In this document: positions 47,086 to 58,045 of the stretch, one piece after another
How positions within the stretch are numbered: the first letter of the stretch is position 1
Layout: each line of letters starts with the position of its first letter
Source of the DNA: Sarocladium kiliense
Lineage: Eukaryota; Ascomycota; Sordariomycetes; Hypocreales; Sarocladiaceae
Assembly: GCA_030734395.1 (NCBI GenBank)
Contig: JAUZTG010000041.1
Span: 558,001-622,000 of the forward strand
Length of the DNA: 64,000 nt
Reading direction: 5' to 3'
Made by a program: the position numbers and the translations under genes
Notes under the pieces: model-generated
What the model saw: only the letters and a program-made list of their open reading frames with translations
Databases searched by the model: none
Told to the model about the DNA's origin: nothing

Positions 47086-49319
47086 CTACTCGGAGCTGCT
47101 GGAACTAGCCTCTCCCTGCTTCGCTTCCTTCGTATCTTTCGCGTCCTCATTCCGCTCTTTGCCCTTGCCCTCGTCGTCGGCAGCACTCTTGCCATTGGCA
47201 GATCCGACACCGACAGCTTTGCTGATGCTAGCTAGCATCGCTTTGAGCTCATCCACTTCATCCCGCAGTTTTCGGACCTCGAGGGTTGCCGCGTCCTCCT
47301 CAACATTCGATCTAGCCATATCGCAGGTCTTGGACCAGCCCTCAGATTCGAAGTCGATCTCTGCAGTCATCTCTTCCCACTCTTCTACCACATCGTCGTC
47401 CTCTTCACCACGAGCTCTGTTCCGGCGAATTTGGTAGGCCGTGCGCGTCTCGAAGATGGCGGCGATCACGAGTAAAGGCGAGTACAGAATGGCCATGACC
47501 CAGTCATTGATCAGCTCATATGTCTTTTTAGGCATCCACCACTCGAAAAGTGCGGAGATCACGATTTCGACGAGGTTGAATGGCGCAATATACACATTCT
47601 CGTCAGGGGCGCGTACAAATTGCATGGTCTTCTGCGAGAACAGGGCCAAGAACTCGTCGTCGGCATTGCCGTAAATATCCCTGGAATATTGTCAGCAGAC
47701 GGCAATCTAGACTTTCCGAGGTGCAGACTCAACTCGTAAGCTGAATTGTAGAGAGCGATGAGGATATTGAGCAGAATGATCTTGGCAGGTCAGTACGTTG
47801 TGCGCGTGACAGATGCAGAAGCTTTGACTCACCATAACCACAAATGTGAAGCAGTAGTAGAGAATGAGTCCCCATGGATGACCGAAGTTCTCGAAACCTT
47901 CAAACTCTGGAGCTTGAAGAATAGCCTTCACCATCGACTCTAGAATGAAAAGCACATCTCCGGCCACCAAATCGTCCGCTAGGTCCAATCCGATAAAGGC
48001 CTGCAAGAAGCCAATGTTGACGACGAGAAGAAGGGCGAAGAAAATGACCGACTCCTTCATCATGACCTTGAGAACTACGAGCATAGCACCAAAGAATTTG
48101 AAGCCATCAAGGTAGAGCATCATACGGGACCAGAATAGCGGCGCCGTGAATGCAAGGAGGTTGTAGCTTTGGCGCGCGAAACGAGCCCGGTCAGGGTGAT
48201 CGGGAGAGTGCGATAAGCCAATGATGCGCAAGACCAGCGACACCGTCAAGAACGAATAGAGGGTCCCATTGAGGGCATTCCAGAAGCCCAGGATGCGGTA
48301 GCCTGCCTTCCAAAGCTTCATAAGCTCATCGCAGACGAAGCCTAACGTGAACAAGTACAGAACAATCTCAGCCAGGTCCAGTGTTCCGGCCGGGTTAACA
48401 GTGTTGATGACAGAGGTGTAGAGGATGAGGTAGATGAAAGAAAACATCATCTGAGCCGCGTTTTGATATCGCGGAGCCCGCATGCGATCTGGATCCATAT
48501 GAACAATGAAGTTGCAGTTGTCCTTGTCCTTGTAGTCAACGAAGACGGAGGGATCATCCTCGTCTTGAACCAACCAGCCACGCCAAAGGTAGCTGATGCA
48601 CTTTTGGTATCCTGAAGACCCAATGACCGCGATTGCATGAAGATCGACCGCCTTTTCGACAACGTTGACGGGGGTTGTAGGGGTGTTGTCAGAGAGGAAA
48701 GAGTATCGTCGGAGGAGGACCACGTGTAGTAGATGTTCAATGTCTTCCTCGCCCTCGATACTACAAACAGGTCAGTATTGCTTTCAAGAAAGCCCGAGTC
48801 AATGGACTCAATCTCACATTTTCTTTGCAATCACACCACAAGCGGTCGCTCGTAGCTTATGGAGGTCGGCGTCCCAAAGCTCAACAGTGGCCTCGTGTCG
48901 GAACCAACGCATGTTGACGAGCAAAGCGTAGACAACACAGGCGCCATGTTCAGAGCCACCAGCCTCTTTCGCAGCCTTGATGACCTTCCGGGTGATGACA
49001 CGGCTGTGAGACTTTGTGACCTCGGACTCCTCCATCTCGCAAGGAATGCATTCTGTGATGAGATGCCTGAGGCGAAGGCAGACCTTTGTGACCTCGATGG
49101 GCGCGATAGCAGATGTAAGGTGCTCATTGCGGTTATGGGGAAGGACTGTGATAGCAAGTCAGCGCGAAGTTGGCGCGTGCAATTGGAGCAGCCGGACTCA
49201 CAAGCGCGCTCTTCCTCTTGAAGCCATTGATGGTGCGACCCGGTGTGTCCACGACCACGAGAAGAGCTCTCGAAGCCAAGCAGCCTGTCCAGGGCCTTCC
49301 AGCGGCCGATGTTGACCAT
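47086..49319 (-). CDS. YVC1: TRP-type vacuolar cation channel (Yvc1/TRPY-like)
   Basis: Ca2+-permeable channel releasing vacuolar calcium on osmotic shock in yeast. 671 aa in five exons: 49319-49202, 49145-48818, 48760-47833, 47780-47734 and 47680-47086, with introns of 52-57 nt. Joins restore RAFLPHNR, KKIIEGEED, FVVMIILLNILIALYNS and AYEDIYGNADDEF. The N-terminal cytosolic domain (~residues 1-240) is followed by six hydrophobic segments. The pore region reads FIGLDLADDLVAGDVLFILESMVKAILQAPEFEGF. A post-TM6 acidic run (EEDDDVVEEWEE) matches the Ca2+-activation acidic cluster of Yvc1. The tail ends in a coiled-coil-like segment (LEVRKLRDEVDELKAML) and a charged, Ser-rich end. The 47-nt fourth exon is small but needed for frame. 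Confidence 0.93.
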
Positions 49320-49767
49320 TGCTGCTGCGTTTGCGAGTCGAGATGGGCAGATACAGATGAGACTCTGAGCTGCAGGGAAGAAGAAGAAGCAATTGGAGGA
49401 GAAAGAGGAGAATAGACACGAAGGAGGGGGCGCGAATGTTTAGGTTGAGCGAAATCAGGGTTGGAGCTGAGCCAGAGCTGGTGTAGCTCAGAAGGGTGAA
49501 GCTTGTGGCTGGATGACGTCGGTGTCACTTCTGCGCTACGGCTGCGACATGCAGCGCTACCGCCAACACCGCCAACATCACCAATACCACCCAACTACCG
49601 CTCCCCCCACCGCTCCCACTACCGGCAGGCCTCCCCTAGCAGTGAATCCGGTGCTACCAAAACACGAGGTTAGGGAAGCCGGCGACGCAAGCAGCATCAG
49701 TTCAATGCAAACACTTGCGATACAGTAACGCGTGTTTCTTTCTCTCATCCTGCTCCTATCTGCTCTA
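49320..49767. other. Intergenic between co-directional minus-strand genes
   Basis: 448 bp containing the TRP channel promoter and the 3' UTR of the NRPS-like gene. No gene seen. Confidence 0.4.
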
Positions 49768-52700
49768 CTATGCCCAATCCTGCTTCCAGCTCTCCACGCA
49801 CTTCGCCAACAAGCCGCTCGTCACCACGTTATACCCTTGCCGAATCGCCTTGCTCCGTCTCTCCGTCCTCTCTGTCTCAAAGACCAATCCACTGCGACCA
49901 GGTCTGTCATTATCGTACTTTCCCGTGAAGAAGTCCAGCAGCTTGATCGTGGGATTCAACGCAGGGTCTTGCTCTCCCTCACGCAGCCGTTGTACCCATT
50001 CTCTTTGCCCGACCGTCTCGAACTTCAGTCCAGCTGCGGCAATGGCTGGGAGGATATCTTCTGTCCACCGCACTGTCGTTGGGTTCTGGACGTGATAGAC
50101 GACGTCCTTGTCATCCTGTGGTTGGAAGTAAAAGGCTGTCTGGTCGCCAGAGTGTGACAAGCTGCTCAACTCGATCACGGCCTCGGCGCACTTGTCAACA
50201 GGTAGCCATGACGGATTCTCATCCAGAGCAGGCAGAGCGCCAATTGTGACAGCTGCCCGGAACATAAGAGGGATGGCCTCAGTATCATTCCATCGCCCAG
50301 TGAGAGAATCGCCAATGATCTGGCCAGACCGCAGGATCCGAGCTTCCATGCCTGTCGATGCTGCCGCAGCATGCATTATGTGCTCAGCCACCCACTTGCT
50401 CCTCGCGTAGCCCATACTTTGCGCATGCTTGGCTTCCTTGACAAGCGTCTCGGAGACCCTTGCTGGTGAAGGTGTCCCAGCTGCTGCCGAGACAGAGGAG
50501 ATGAACGCCATGCGAGCTGGTCGGGCGAACGGCACTGAGAGGCAGAGGTCCAGTAGATGACGAAGACCAGCAATATGCTGAGCTTCAAAACTCTGGACTG
50601 TGAGAGTGAAGTTGACGGCCCATGCAGAGTGGATGACAGAAGTCAGCATGGAGCGGATAGCCTCAAAAACATTTAATCCAAGACCAAGGTCGGGCTGGCT
50701 GAGATCAGCAGGCAGAGCTGTGAACTTGGCGGAATTATGATAATCTGGCAGGCCATTCCTGGACAGGGACGAGATGATGCGCTCATGTGCCGAGCTGTGG
50801 TGAGGTGAAAGACCACGGGCCTTTAGCGAGTCTATGACACGCTGCTGCGCTGCGGCTGGAGAAGGAGCGCGCACAAGACAGTACACGTGGCGGATGTGAG
50901 GTAGAGAGAGTAGCTGGGTTAGGATATACGCTCCAAGGGAGCCAGTGGCACCGGTGAGAAGCTGTGAGCTGTCAGTGACTGATCTGATTGACGGGCAATG
51001 CAAGGTTGTCAACTTACCACTACCTCACCGTCGGGGACTTGGCTGCCCGGCTTGTAGGGTTCAAAGTGCGAGTACTTAGACACCAACTTCTGCATGACTT
51101 CCTCCTCGCTTTCTTCCTTCAGCTCAGTGCCTGTGCGGAGCGAGTAAAGATAGCCAGAGAGTTGCTGCACACTGGGATAGTCGAAGACAACATTCTGTCC
51201 CAGAGCTTTCCCGCCGAGATCTAGCTCCCGAACAATGTGAGCACGTGCCGTGATAGCCTGTAGACTATCCATTCCAGCAGCGAAGAACTCCGTCTCTGCT
51301 GTCAGATTTTGAATGCCAACTCTGTCGGTAAGAAGGGTGAGGAGATAGGACTGCAGCTCTGGCATGTCAAGTGCTAGTCGGTCCTCATTGCCAGGAGATT
51401 CAAAACGCTGATAGGCTTCTTCGATCTCCTGTTCGAAGTGTTTGTAGCATGCAGCGCGAATGAGAGTGCCTTTGTCGGTGCGAGGGTACTCCGTCCCAGT
51501 AGGCATAATCATGACCATCTCTCGAGATACATGGCCGAACTTCTCAGCCTTCTCGTTGGCCTCCTCAACACTTGGCCAGAGCAACTCTAGCAACTCCTCA
51601 GGCGTCTTGTCCTCAGCATGTGCGCTAGGAATAATGAGAACACCGGGAAAGGCGCGACCGACTCCGAAGACAAGACACTCCTGGACCAGATCGTTCTGGC
51701 GGATGCGGTGCTCGTATGGAACTGGAAGGACTTTTTCACCATTAACAAGGGTGACGCGGTCGTCAAGACGGCCGAGATACTTCCACGCATCTGGCGTGGT
51801 AGGGTGCTTGACGAAGGTGTCCCGCGTACGGAACGAGTTGGGAGGGTCGTCCGAGTTGAAGGTAGTCTTCGTTGAGAGCCCATCCAGGACGACGCATTCA
51901 AATATGCCAGAGGTGATCTCGTCAAGGAAAAGATATGGGTTGGTTTTCGCGAGTGGACGGACGTAGTTCCACGCCTTATCAGTCTCAGGGTCTCGCTGAG
52001 ATGTCATCAATTGTCCCATCTCGGTGCTGATTACTTGTGAGCTACAACTGATCATATCGAAAGCGGAAGATGAGACAACTTACGCGCCATAATGAGAAAC
52101 GAGATTGACCCCGTTCTGCACCAACAAGTCACCTAGGTCGTCAGGGCAGCTGCTTCCACCAAATAACACAAGCTTCGCCTTTGCAAGCTCAGCAATGCCC
52201 TCGGGGGTCTCTGCCAAAACCTTGAGAGCATATGGCACGCAGTGGAAGCTCTCAAAGTCTGCGGCTTGCATGGCCGTAACAAGGTGATTGTTGGTCAGTG
52301 GAAGATTGGCGTTATAGACCGCCGTACGCTTGCCCGTCACCATGCCTCTGAACATAGTCGCAAGACCATGGTTATGGAAGAGTGGCAGAGTGACAAAGGC
52401 TTTCATGCCGCCACCTGTGGCATAGTTGCTCAAGCATTGTCTGTGAGTCTGGTAGATGGGCTTGGGCAGACCAGTACTTCCCGAGGAGTGCACGATGAAA
52501 GCAACCGTGTTCTCTTCATCTTGAAGCTCCGTTTGGCGGCGGAAACGGGTCGACGTTGTGGTGTTGTGATTCCAGACTTTGTGGTTGGGGAGGGAGAAGC
52601 TCTCGACTGGGTAGATCTCTTGAATGCCGGCAACAGCCGAGCTCAACTTCGGTCCTGCGACTATCCTTGTGCATTCAGTCTGCTCTAGTAGAGCGACGTA

Positions 52701-53158
52701 TGCTTCTGTTGGTAACCTTGTAGACAGGAATAGCACTGAAAACCCCATGCGCGATAGTGCAAGGATAGAGATGATGTAGTCAAGGTTTGAGGGTCCTAGC
52801 AGACCAACCACCTCAGCCTCGTTGCTTTTTGCAGCCTATGAGAGTTAACATAGGTTCAGCCAGAGGCCATAAATCTGAGTCAGGTGTTTTGTTTTACCTT
52901 GGGAATTAAGCCCTGGCTGGCAAGAGCCTTTGCTGCCTCATCTGCAAAGGCATCCAGGTCTTTGGCTGTGTAATTCTCGAAGTCTGCAGCACCGAGTTCT
53001 GACGCTGGGTAGGCAATGAGTGGCTTGTCCGGGATGCTTCGTGCCTGATGCACAATGAAGTCATTGATGCTGTTGATTTCCTTCTCGGACTGGAAGTCCA
53101 AGTCGGTTGTAGGCGGTTTAGCCAACGCATCATGGCTGGGGGTTGCTACTGCAGCCAT
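49768..53158 (-). CDS. NRPS-like adenylate-forming reductase (A-T-R)
   Basis: Activates a carboxylic acid as acyl-AMP, loads it on a phosphopantetheine arm and releases it by NADPH reduction. 1071 aa; exons are 53158-52898, 52835-52084, 52026-51018 and 50961-49768. The adenylation domain covers ~residues 30-560, with IVHSSGSTGLPKPI (A3, ~198), HYGATEMGQL across the second junction, and PRTDKGTLIR (~519-528, with K523 the catalytic lysine). The carrier domain has FFAAGMDSLQ with Ser592 as the pantetheine site. The thioester reductase starts LLTGATGSLGAYIL (~675) and keeps the SDR pair Y859/K863 in YARSKW. There is no condensation domain. The product would be an aldehyde or, after a second reduction, an alcohol; the substrate is unknown. 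The start is the ATG at 53158; an in-frame extension begins only with TTG. It is divergent from the MFS gene. Confidence 0.92.
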
Positions 53159-53602
53159 AGCAGCAAGCAAGGATCTGATTGTGAGGGCGTCGGATAGGGA
53201 AGTTGAAGTACTGGACAAAGCAGAGGAGAAGATGGGCAACGGGAAGGAGGACAGTGGTTGTCAGCGAGTTGAATGCTGCTTTCCAACTAGTCTCTAGGTT
53301 GTCACGTCGTTTGTACTGAGCTGCTCAACTTGCATTACCCCAGGCCAGATTTAAAGCCATTAAATGACTTGTACATAACCCCAGGACCGTTTCCCGGGGT
53401 CAGCTGCTTGGTGGTCGGAGAAGGATTAGGATAGTCGACAGGCGGATTTAGTAACCGATCCCTGCATCTCGTCTGGATGCTTTTCCTAGCTCCAATTTCT
53501 CATTTTCCTAGTGCATTGATTTCTATGAATCCTGGCTTTCACATCAGACTTAGCTCCTCAACCTTACCACTTCTGCTTTTCCATCGCAACCTCCACAGAA
53601 AT

Positions 53603-53631
53603 CCGAGCCGTCGAACGGATCGGCTAAGCGG
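53603..53631. promoter_or_regulatory. CGG-triplet palindrome, candidate Zn2Cys6 binding site
   Basis: Five triplets in 29 bp: CCG-2-CCG-5-CGG-2-CGG-5-CGG (numbers are spacer bases). The first four form a 21-bp near-palindrome centred on 53613. Fungal binuclear zinc-cluster proteins bind paired CGG half-sites, so this is a good candidate operator for both divergent genes. Binding is inferred. Confidence 0.45.
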
Positions 53632-53728
53632 CTATCCATCTGGTTTCCGAAATCGTTTGGCGCGAGACCGACATGAGTCGTTCACATGGTGCCACATTTC
53701 CCCAGACCCCAGATGAGCACTGGCCGCT

Positions 53729-53742
53729 CCCCGCATCCCCGC
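53729..53742. promoter_or_regulatory. Tandem CCCCGC elements, possible CreA site
   Basis: Two CCCCGC hexamers two bases apart. Each matches the complement of the CreA/Mig1 consensus SYGGRG; close pairs of such sites are typical of carbon-repressed promoters. They lie ~160 bp upstream of the MFS start. Confidence 0.3.
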
Positions 53743-53793
53743 AAAACAGGAGGGTACGGAAATGCGATTGCACCGTGGTCACTGCTTTTCTGA

Positions 53794-53799
53794 TATAAA
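53794..53799 (+). promoter_or_regulatory. TATA box of MFS gene
   Basis: TATAAA 100-105 bp upstream of the MFS start codon, at a normal distance for a fungal core promoter. Confidence 0.45.
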
Positions 53800-53898
53800 G
53801 ACTCGTAGGGATGTGATCAGATAGTCTTGGATGGTCACTGAGCTTCGCTCTTCCTGGTCTGCCCCCGTGTACAAACCATCACGACCTCAGCAGCTACC

Positions 53899-55675
53899 AT
53901 GAACAACCAGACAGCTATGACGACCACGTCCCACGAGGACGATAAGGGCAAGATCGCTCATGTCGAGGCCGATGATCACAATGAGTTGTCCAAGCCTGTC
54001 ATGGCCGAGAAGGTCGATGAATTTGGCGCAGCCGCTAAGACGGATCCCAAGGAGATTGCTCTCGTCAGGAAGCTAGATTGGTTCATGATGGTAAGAGACA
54101 CCCCTTAGCCTTGGATCTGATGACGAAGATCATTTCTCTAACAGTCGTCTTCAAGCCTATTCTTTGGCTCATGTACTTCTTCAACTTCCTCGATCGAAAT
54201 GCTATGATCAACGGGCGTCTCAACGATCTGGAGGTACATCTCAACCTCAAGGGCTCCCAGTATAACACTTGTGTGTCGATCTTGTTTGTCGGCTACCTCT
54301 GCGGTCAAGTGCCCTCGAACATGATCCTGAATCGTGTCAGGCCTTCATGGTACATGGCTGGTAAGCAATGAGATGTCCATCAACACCATCTGCCCATAGG
54401 CTGATTGTTCTTTCAGGTTTTTGCATGGCATGGTCAGTCTTGTCTCTGCTCACGTACAAGGCCACGAGTTTCGAGAGCATGCTTGTATGCCGCTTCCTCC
54501 TTGGCATCACAGAGGCTCCTTTCTACCCAGGCGCTCTGTACATGATCTCAATGTTCTACACACGCAAGGAAATCGCCACCCGTATGTCCATTTTCTACAC
54601 TGGAAACATGGCCGCTAGTTCCTTCTCGGGGTTGATTGCTGCACCTATCTTCGCTGGTCTGGATGGAGTCCATGGCCTTCATGGCTGGCAGTGGTAAGCT
54701 TGGCCCCCAAACCAATCCTATGATTTAACAAGAACGGAGTCTAATAAAATCCTGCTAGGCTGTTCATTATCCAGGGTGCGCTCTCCATGGGCGTCGCTAT
54801 CCTCGCTGCCTTTACTCTTCCAGATAGTCCTCTCAAGACTCGCTGGTTGAGCCAGGAGGAGAGGCAGCTTGCCCACGACCGAATTGCTCGTGATACCACA
54901 GGCCGTCGCGAGGGAACAAGTGTCTGGACTGGACTCCGTGAAGCTGCGTCCGATTGGCGAACCTGGGTCTTCTGTCTCATGGACAACTTCCATCTTTCTG
55001 TAAGTTTCCTACCCTGCCATAAGTCTGCTCACACAATAAACTAACATGAATGTAAAAGGCAAACGGTTTCAAGAACTTCCTGCCCACTGTTGTTAAGACT
55101 CTTGGTTACAACACTACTATTACCCTCGTTCTTACTTGCCCTCCTTACTTGTTCGCTGCCTTTGTCTCTGTTGCCGTGTCTTGGTCGTCTGGCCGTTTCA
55201 ATGAGCGAACGTGGCACGCAACTCTCAGCAAAGCTGTTGCTATTGTTGGTTTCGCCCTCTCATGTGCTACTCTCAATGTACCCGCCCGCTTCGTGGGCAT
55301 CATGCTCTTCGTCGGTGCTACGTATGGTGTGAACAACATCATCCTCGGCTGGACTGCGAGTGGTAAGTTTTCCATCTCGTCGTTGAATAATCACGCAGTT
55401 TTAAACTAACATCGTCCACAGTCGTCGGTCAAACTGATGAGAAGAAAGCCGTTGCGATCGCCATGGCTAATACTATGGGCAACCTGGCCTCTGTCTACAC
55501 TCCCTACCTCTGGCCGAAGAGTGCGGAGCCGCGTTACGTTCAGCCCATGGTCGCGTCTATCGGATTCTCGGTTGGCGTCATCGTCTGCGCCTGGATCATG
55601 AAGATTTCTTTGAAGCGCAAGAACAAGCAGATGCGGGAAGCCAATCCTTACGAAACTAACTTCTACGTGTACTAA
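53899..55675 (+). CDS. MFS transporter, ACS (Dal5/Tna1-like) family
   Basis: Permease of the anion:cation symporter family, 490 aa in six exons: 53899-54090, 54156-54360, 54417-54693, 54759-54999, 55059-55362 and 55422-55675. All five introns are 56-65 nt and keep frame. Motifs include PILWLMYFFNFLDRNAMINGRL (TM1 and loop), FVGYLCGQVPSNMILNRVRPSWYMAG, CRFLLGITEAPFYPGALYMIS (TM4-5) and WLSQEERQLAHDRIARDTTGRR in the central loop. It has a ~60-residue charged N-terminal tail and about 12 TM segments. Family members import small carboxylates and vitamins. Beside the NRPS-like gene it could import a precursor acid or move the product, which is inference from position. The start ATG at 53899 lies ~100 bp below a TATA box. 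Confidence 0.93.
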
Positions 55676-56475
55676 GTCTGGTATTGCCTGCTTTCGGGCT
55701 CTTGAAGAAGATTGCGCTGTCGTATGAGCTGGTTTCATGGTCGGAGGTCGACACGTAGGATGTGATTGGGATATGAAGGACGAACGTTGCATTCGGCCTA
55801 ATTTAAGTTCCATAACATGAAGGGCATCGAGCTTCATTCAAATTTAAGAGTTTCCTGGTCATATTGAAGCGAATGCATTGTGCCTCAAGTGAGAGCTAAG
55901 TTACCAGCCTTGTCGAGGACAACATATACTTTCCTGCCATGATCAGGTCGAGATGATCAGCTACCTGAACACAGACTATCTCGCTCTCAAGGATAACTAC
56001 ATTCAAGCCCTTGCGTCAGCTACTTCGCTTCATCTGAGCCAAGCTGTAGCGACGGCAAACCAACCTTGACCATGAAGTTGGTCAGATGGGAGCTGGCTCA
56101 GCTGGGACGGTGGTCTGGTCAGAACTGTAGAGATACCATAGCCTCAGACCCATCAAATGACCAAATCTTCAAATTAATCGAGGATTCAACTTATGACGGG
56201 CAATCTCAACTTCGAACGCACATAAACGCACATATTGTCCTCCGCGAATGATGCATAGGGACAAGGATTTACCTCCACCTCCTCGCGCCTGCGGACTTGC
56301 GGCTCAAGCCGCTTTTCCGACGCAACGAGCGGAAAACATGTTGCCGCCGACTATCGGCATCACGTCATATGGCCAAGCTGGCTCGCGACAATAAAGATTC
56401 CCAAATTCGAGAGAGAGCTCTCTGTGATCTTCATATTCTTGTTGTTTTTTACCAATTCTGCTTGCTTCTCGCATC
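55676..56475. promoter_or_regulatory. Intergenic, upstream of aldo-keto reductase
   Basis: 800 bp. Holds the MFS 3' UTR and the promoter of the reductase. CGG/CCG triplets are dense between 56292 and 56357. No gene seen. Confidence 0.5.
56300..56311. promoter_or_regulatory. CGG-N6-CCG inverted repeat
   Basis: A perfect inverted repeat GCGGC-TCAA-GCCGC spanning 56299-56312, i.e. CGG and CCG spaced by 6 bp, ~165 bp upstream of the reductase start. More triplets follow at 56317-56357. This spacing is a classical Zn2Cys6 target type. Confidence 0.45.
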
Positions 56476-57584
56476 ATGTCGTCTGGTCGCACTTTCAAGC
56501 TCAATTCTGGGTACACCATCCCCGCGGTGGGATTAGGCACTTGGGTACGGAAGCCGCTTCTTGTACGTGCGACAAGATATCTGGCTGACTTCAGTGGAAT
56601 TTAGCAATCCGGTCCAAATGAGGTCGCAAAAGCTGTCGAGTTCGCCTTGAAGCATGGCTATCGCCACATCGACGCTGCGGCCGTTTACGACAACGAGGCA
56701 GAGGTCGGTGCTGGTATCAAGGCCGCCGGTGTCCCTCGCGGCGACTTCTTCCTGACATCGAAACTCTGGAACACTCATCATGTCGGTTCAGACGTTGAGG
56801 AAGCTTTAGATCAGTCGCTCAAGGATCTTGGGACCGATTACGTCGATCTCTATCTCATCCACTGGCCTGTGGCTTTCAAGAAACCCAGCAAACATACAGA
56901 GCGGTTCCCAATTGATCCTGCTGATGAAGGTGTTCACGTCATTGATGTGCCGATCAAGGAGACATGGCAGGCTCTGGAGGCGCTTGTGAAGAAGGGCAAG
57001 ATTCGAAGCATAGGCGTCAGCAACTTCAACAAGGAGAAGATAGAGGAGATTCTGACATTGTGAGCTTCTTCCGTTCCTTTAACATGGGTTCATGATGGAA
57101 AGGCTAACCTCGCTGTTGCAGCGCTGAAATCAAGCCTGCCGTCAACCAAATAGAGGCTCACCCCTACCTACAACAGCCTGATCTTCTTGAGTGGAGCAAG
57201 CAGCAGGATATTCTCATCACAGCCTACTCTCCCTCCGGCAACAACATCTACAATCTCCCCAAAGCACTCGACGACCCCGTCGTCATCGAGATCGCCAAAT
57301 CTCTGGGCAAATCACCCGCCCAAGTCCTCATCCAGTGGGCAGTGCAGCGCGGCACCGTGGTGCTACCCAAATCCGTGACAGGGTCGCGCATTGCTGAGAA
57401 CTTCGAGGACTTTGAGCTGCCACAAGACGCCTTTGAGAAGATCAATGCGCTGGATAAGAATCACAGATATAACATGCCGGCAAGATTGGGTGTTAATGTG
57501 TTTGGGGAGCATACGGAAGAGTTCTTGAAGGGCGCGAGGGCGGATTGGATTGCGAAACAGAGGGAACTGAAGGCGGCAGCTTGA
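56476..57584 (+). CDS. Aldo-keto reductase
   Basis: NADPH-dependent carbonyl reductase, 328 aa. Exons are 56476-56544, 56605-57059 and 57122-57584 (introns 60 and 62 nt). The AKR tetrad is complete: D46 and Y51 in YRHIDAAAVYDNE, K76 in FLTSKLWN and H109 in LYLIHWP. Later blocks are IRSIGVSNFN, AVNQIEAHPYLQQ, ILITAYSPSG and the cofactor-binding VLPKSVTGSRIAENFEDF. Closest in style to fungal Gcy1/Ypr1 and glycerol dehydrogenase types that reduce aldehydes. It lies between the ACS transporter and the Zn2Cys6 regulator, same strand, and could reduce the aldehyde made by the NRPS-like reductase. A housekeeping role is also possible. Confidence 0.94.
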
Positions 57585-58045
57585 GTGCTACAATACTAAA
57601 AATAGAGACCTCCTTGAATAATCTGTAGTGCACTGTAACGCTTGCTCGAGGTTTCATTCAGTCTTCTATTTTTTCCGGCTTGTGACATGTGACCAGTAGA
57701 GAGAGGGACGTTCTCCTGCTAACACGGATATGTATCCGCATCAACTCAAGCTACGCTGACTGATCGATCTCAATACAGTTGGCACGCAGAAGGTAGATTG
57801 CAACGTAAAACATCCATCAGCAGTCTTAATATGAAGAATTATACCGTGGACTACCACCAGAATCCCAACACCCCTCTCAGACTTCCCACACGAATCCAGT
57901 CCATGCCCAGCCCCCCGCGCCTAGTGCCAATCTACTGCGTTCCCCGCCCCCAGACGAACGGCGTCGGAATACTTAGCCGAGCCGACTCCCTGTTCCGACG
58001 TCCCCTTTTCCGTTACTACATCATACAACCGCCAACCTGAACACA
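57585..58045. promoter_or_regulatory. Intergenic, upstream of Zn2Cys6 regulator
   Basis: 461 bp. Contains a 70-codon upstream ORF (57831-58040) and CGG/CCG triplets near 57958-57984, including CCGAGCCG at 57977-57984, an octamer also present at 53603-53610. Confidence 0.5.
57831..58040 (+). promoter_or_regulatory. Candidate uORF before Zn2Cys6 regulator
   Basis: ATG to TGA, 69 residues (MKNYTVDYHQNPNTPLRL...), ending five bases before the regulator's ATG. The peptide has no known domain. If transcribed it would strongly limit translation of the regulator. If the transcript starts later it is irrelevant. Confidence 0.3.

Larger units (their letters stand above)
53159..53898. promoter_or_regulatory. 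Bidirectional promoter of NRPS-like and MFS genes
   Basis: 740 bp between divergent start codons. It contains an inverted array of CGG triplets (53603-53631), tandem CCCCGC elements (53729-53742) and a TATAAA box at 53794-53799, about 100 bp before the MFS start. No gene seen. Confidence 0.6.

Noticed and set aside
47086..49319. Including the Yvc1-type channel in the putative biosynthetic cluster
   Set aside because: It is a conserved housekeeping channel and its family has no link to the reductase pathway. The 448-bp gap to the NRPS-like gene alone is not evidence.
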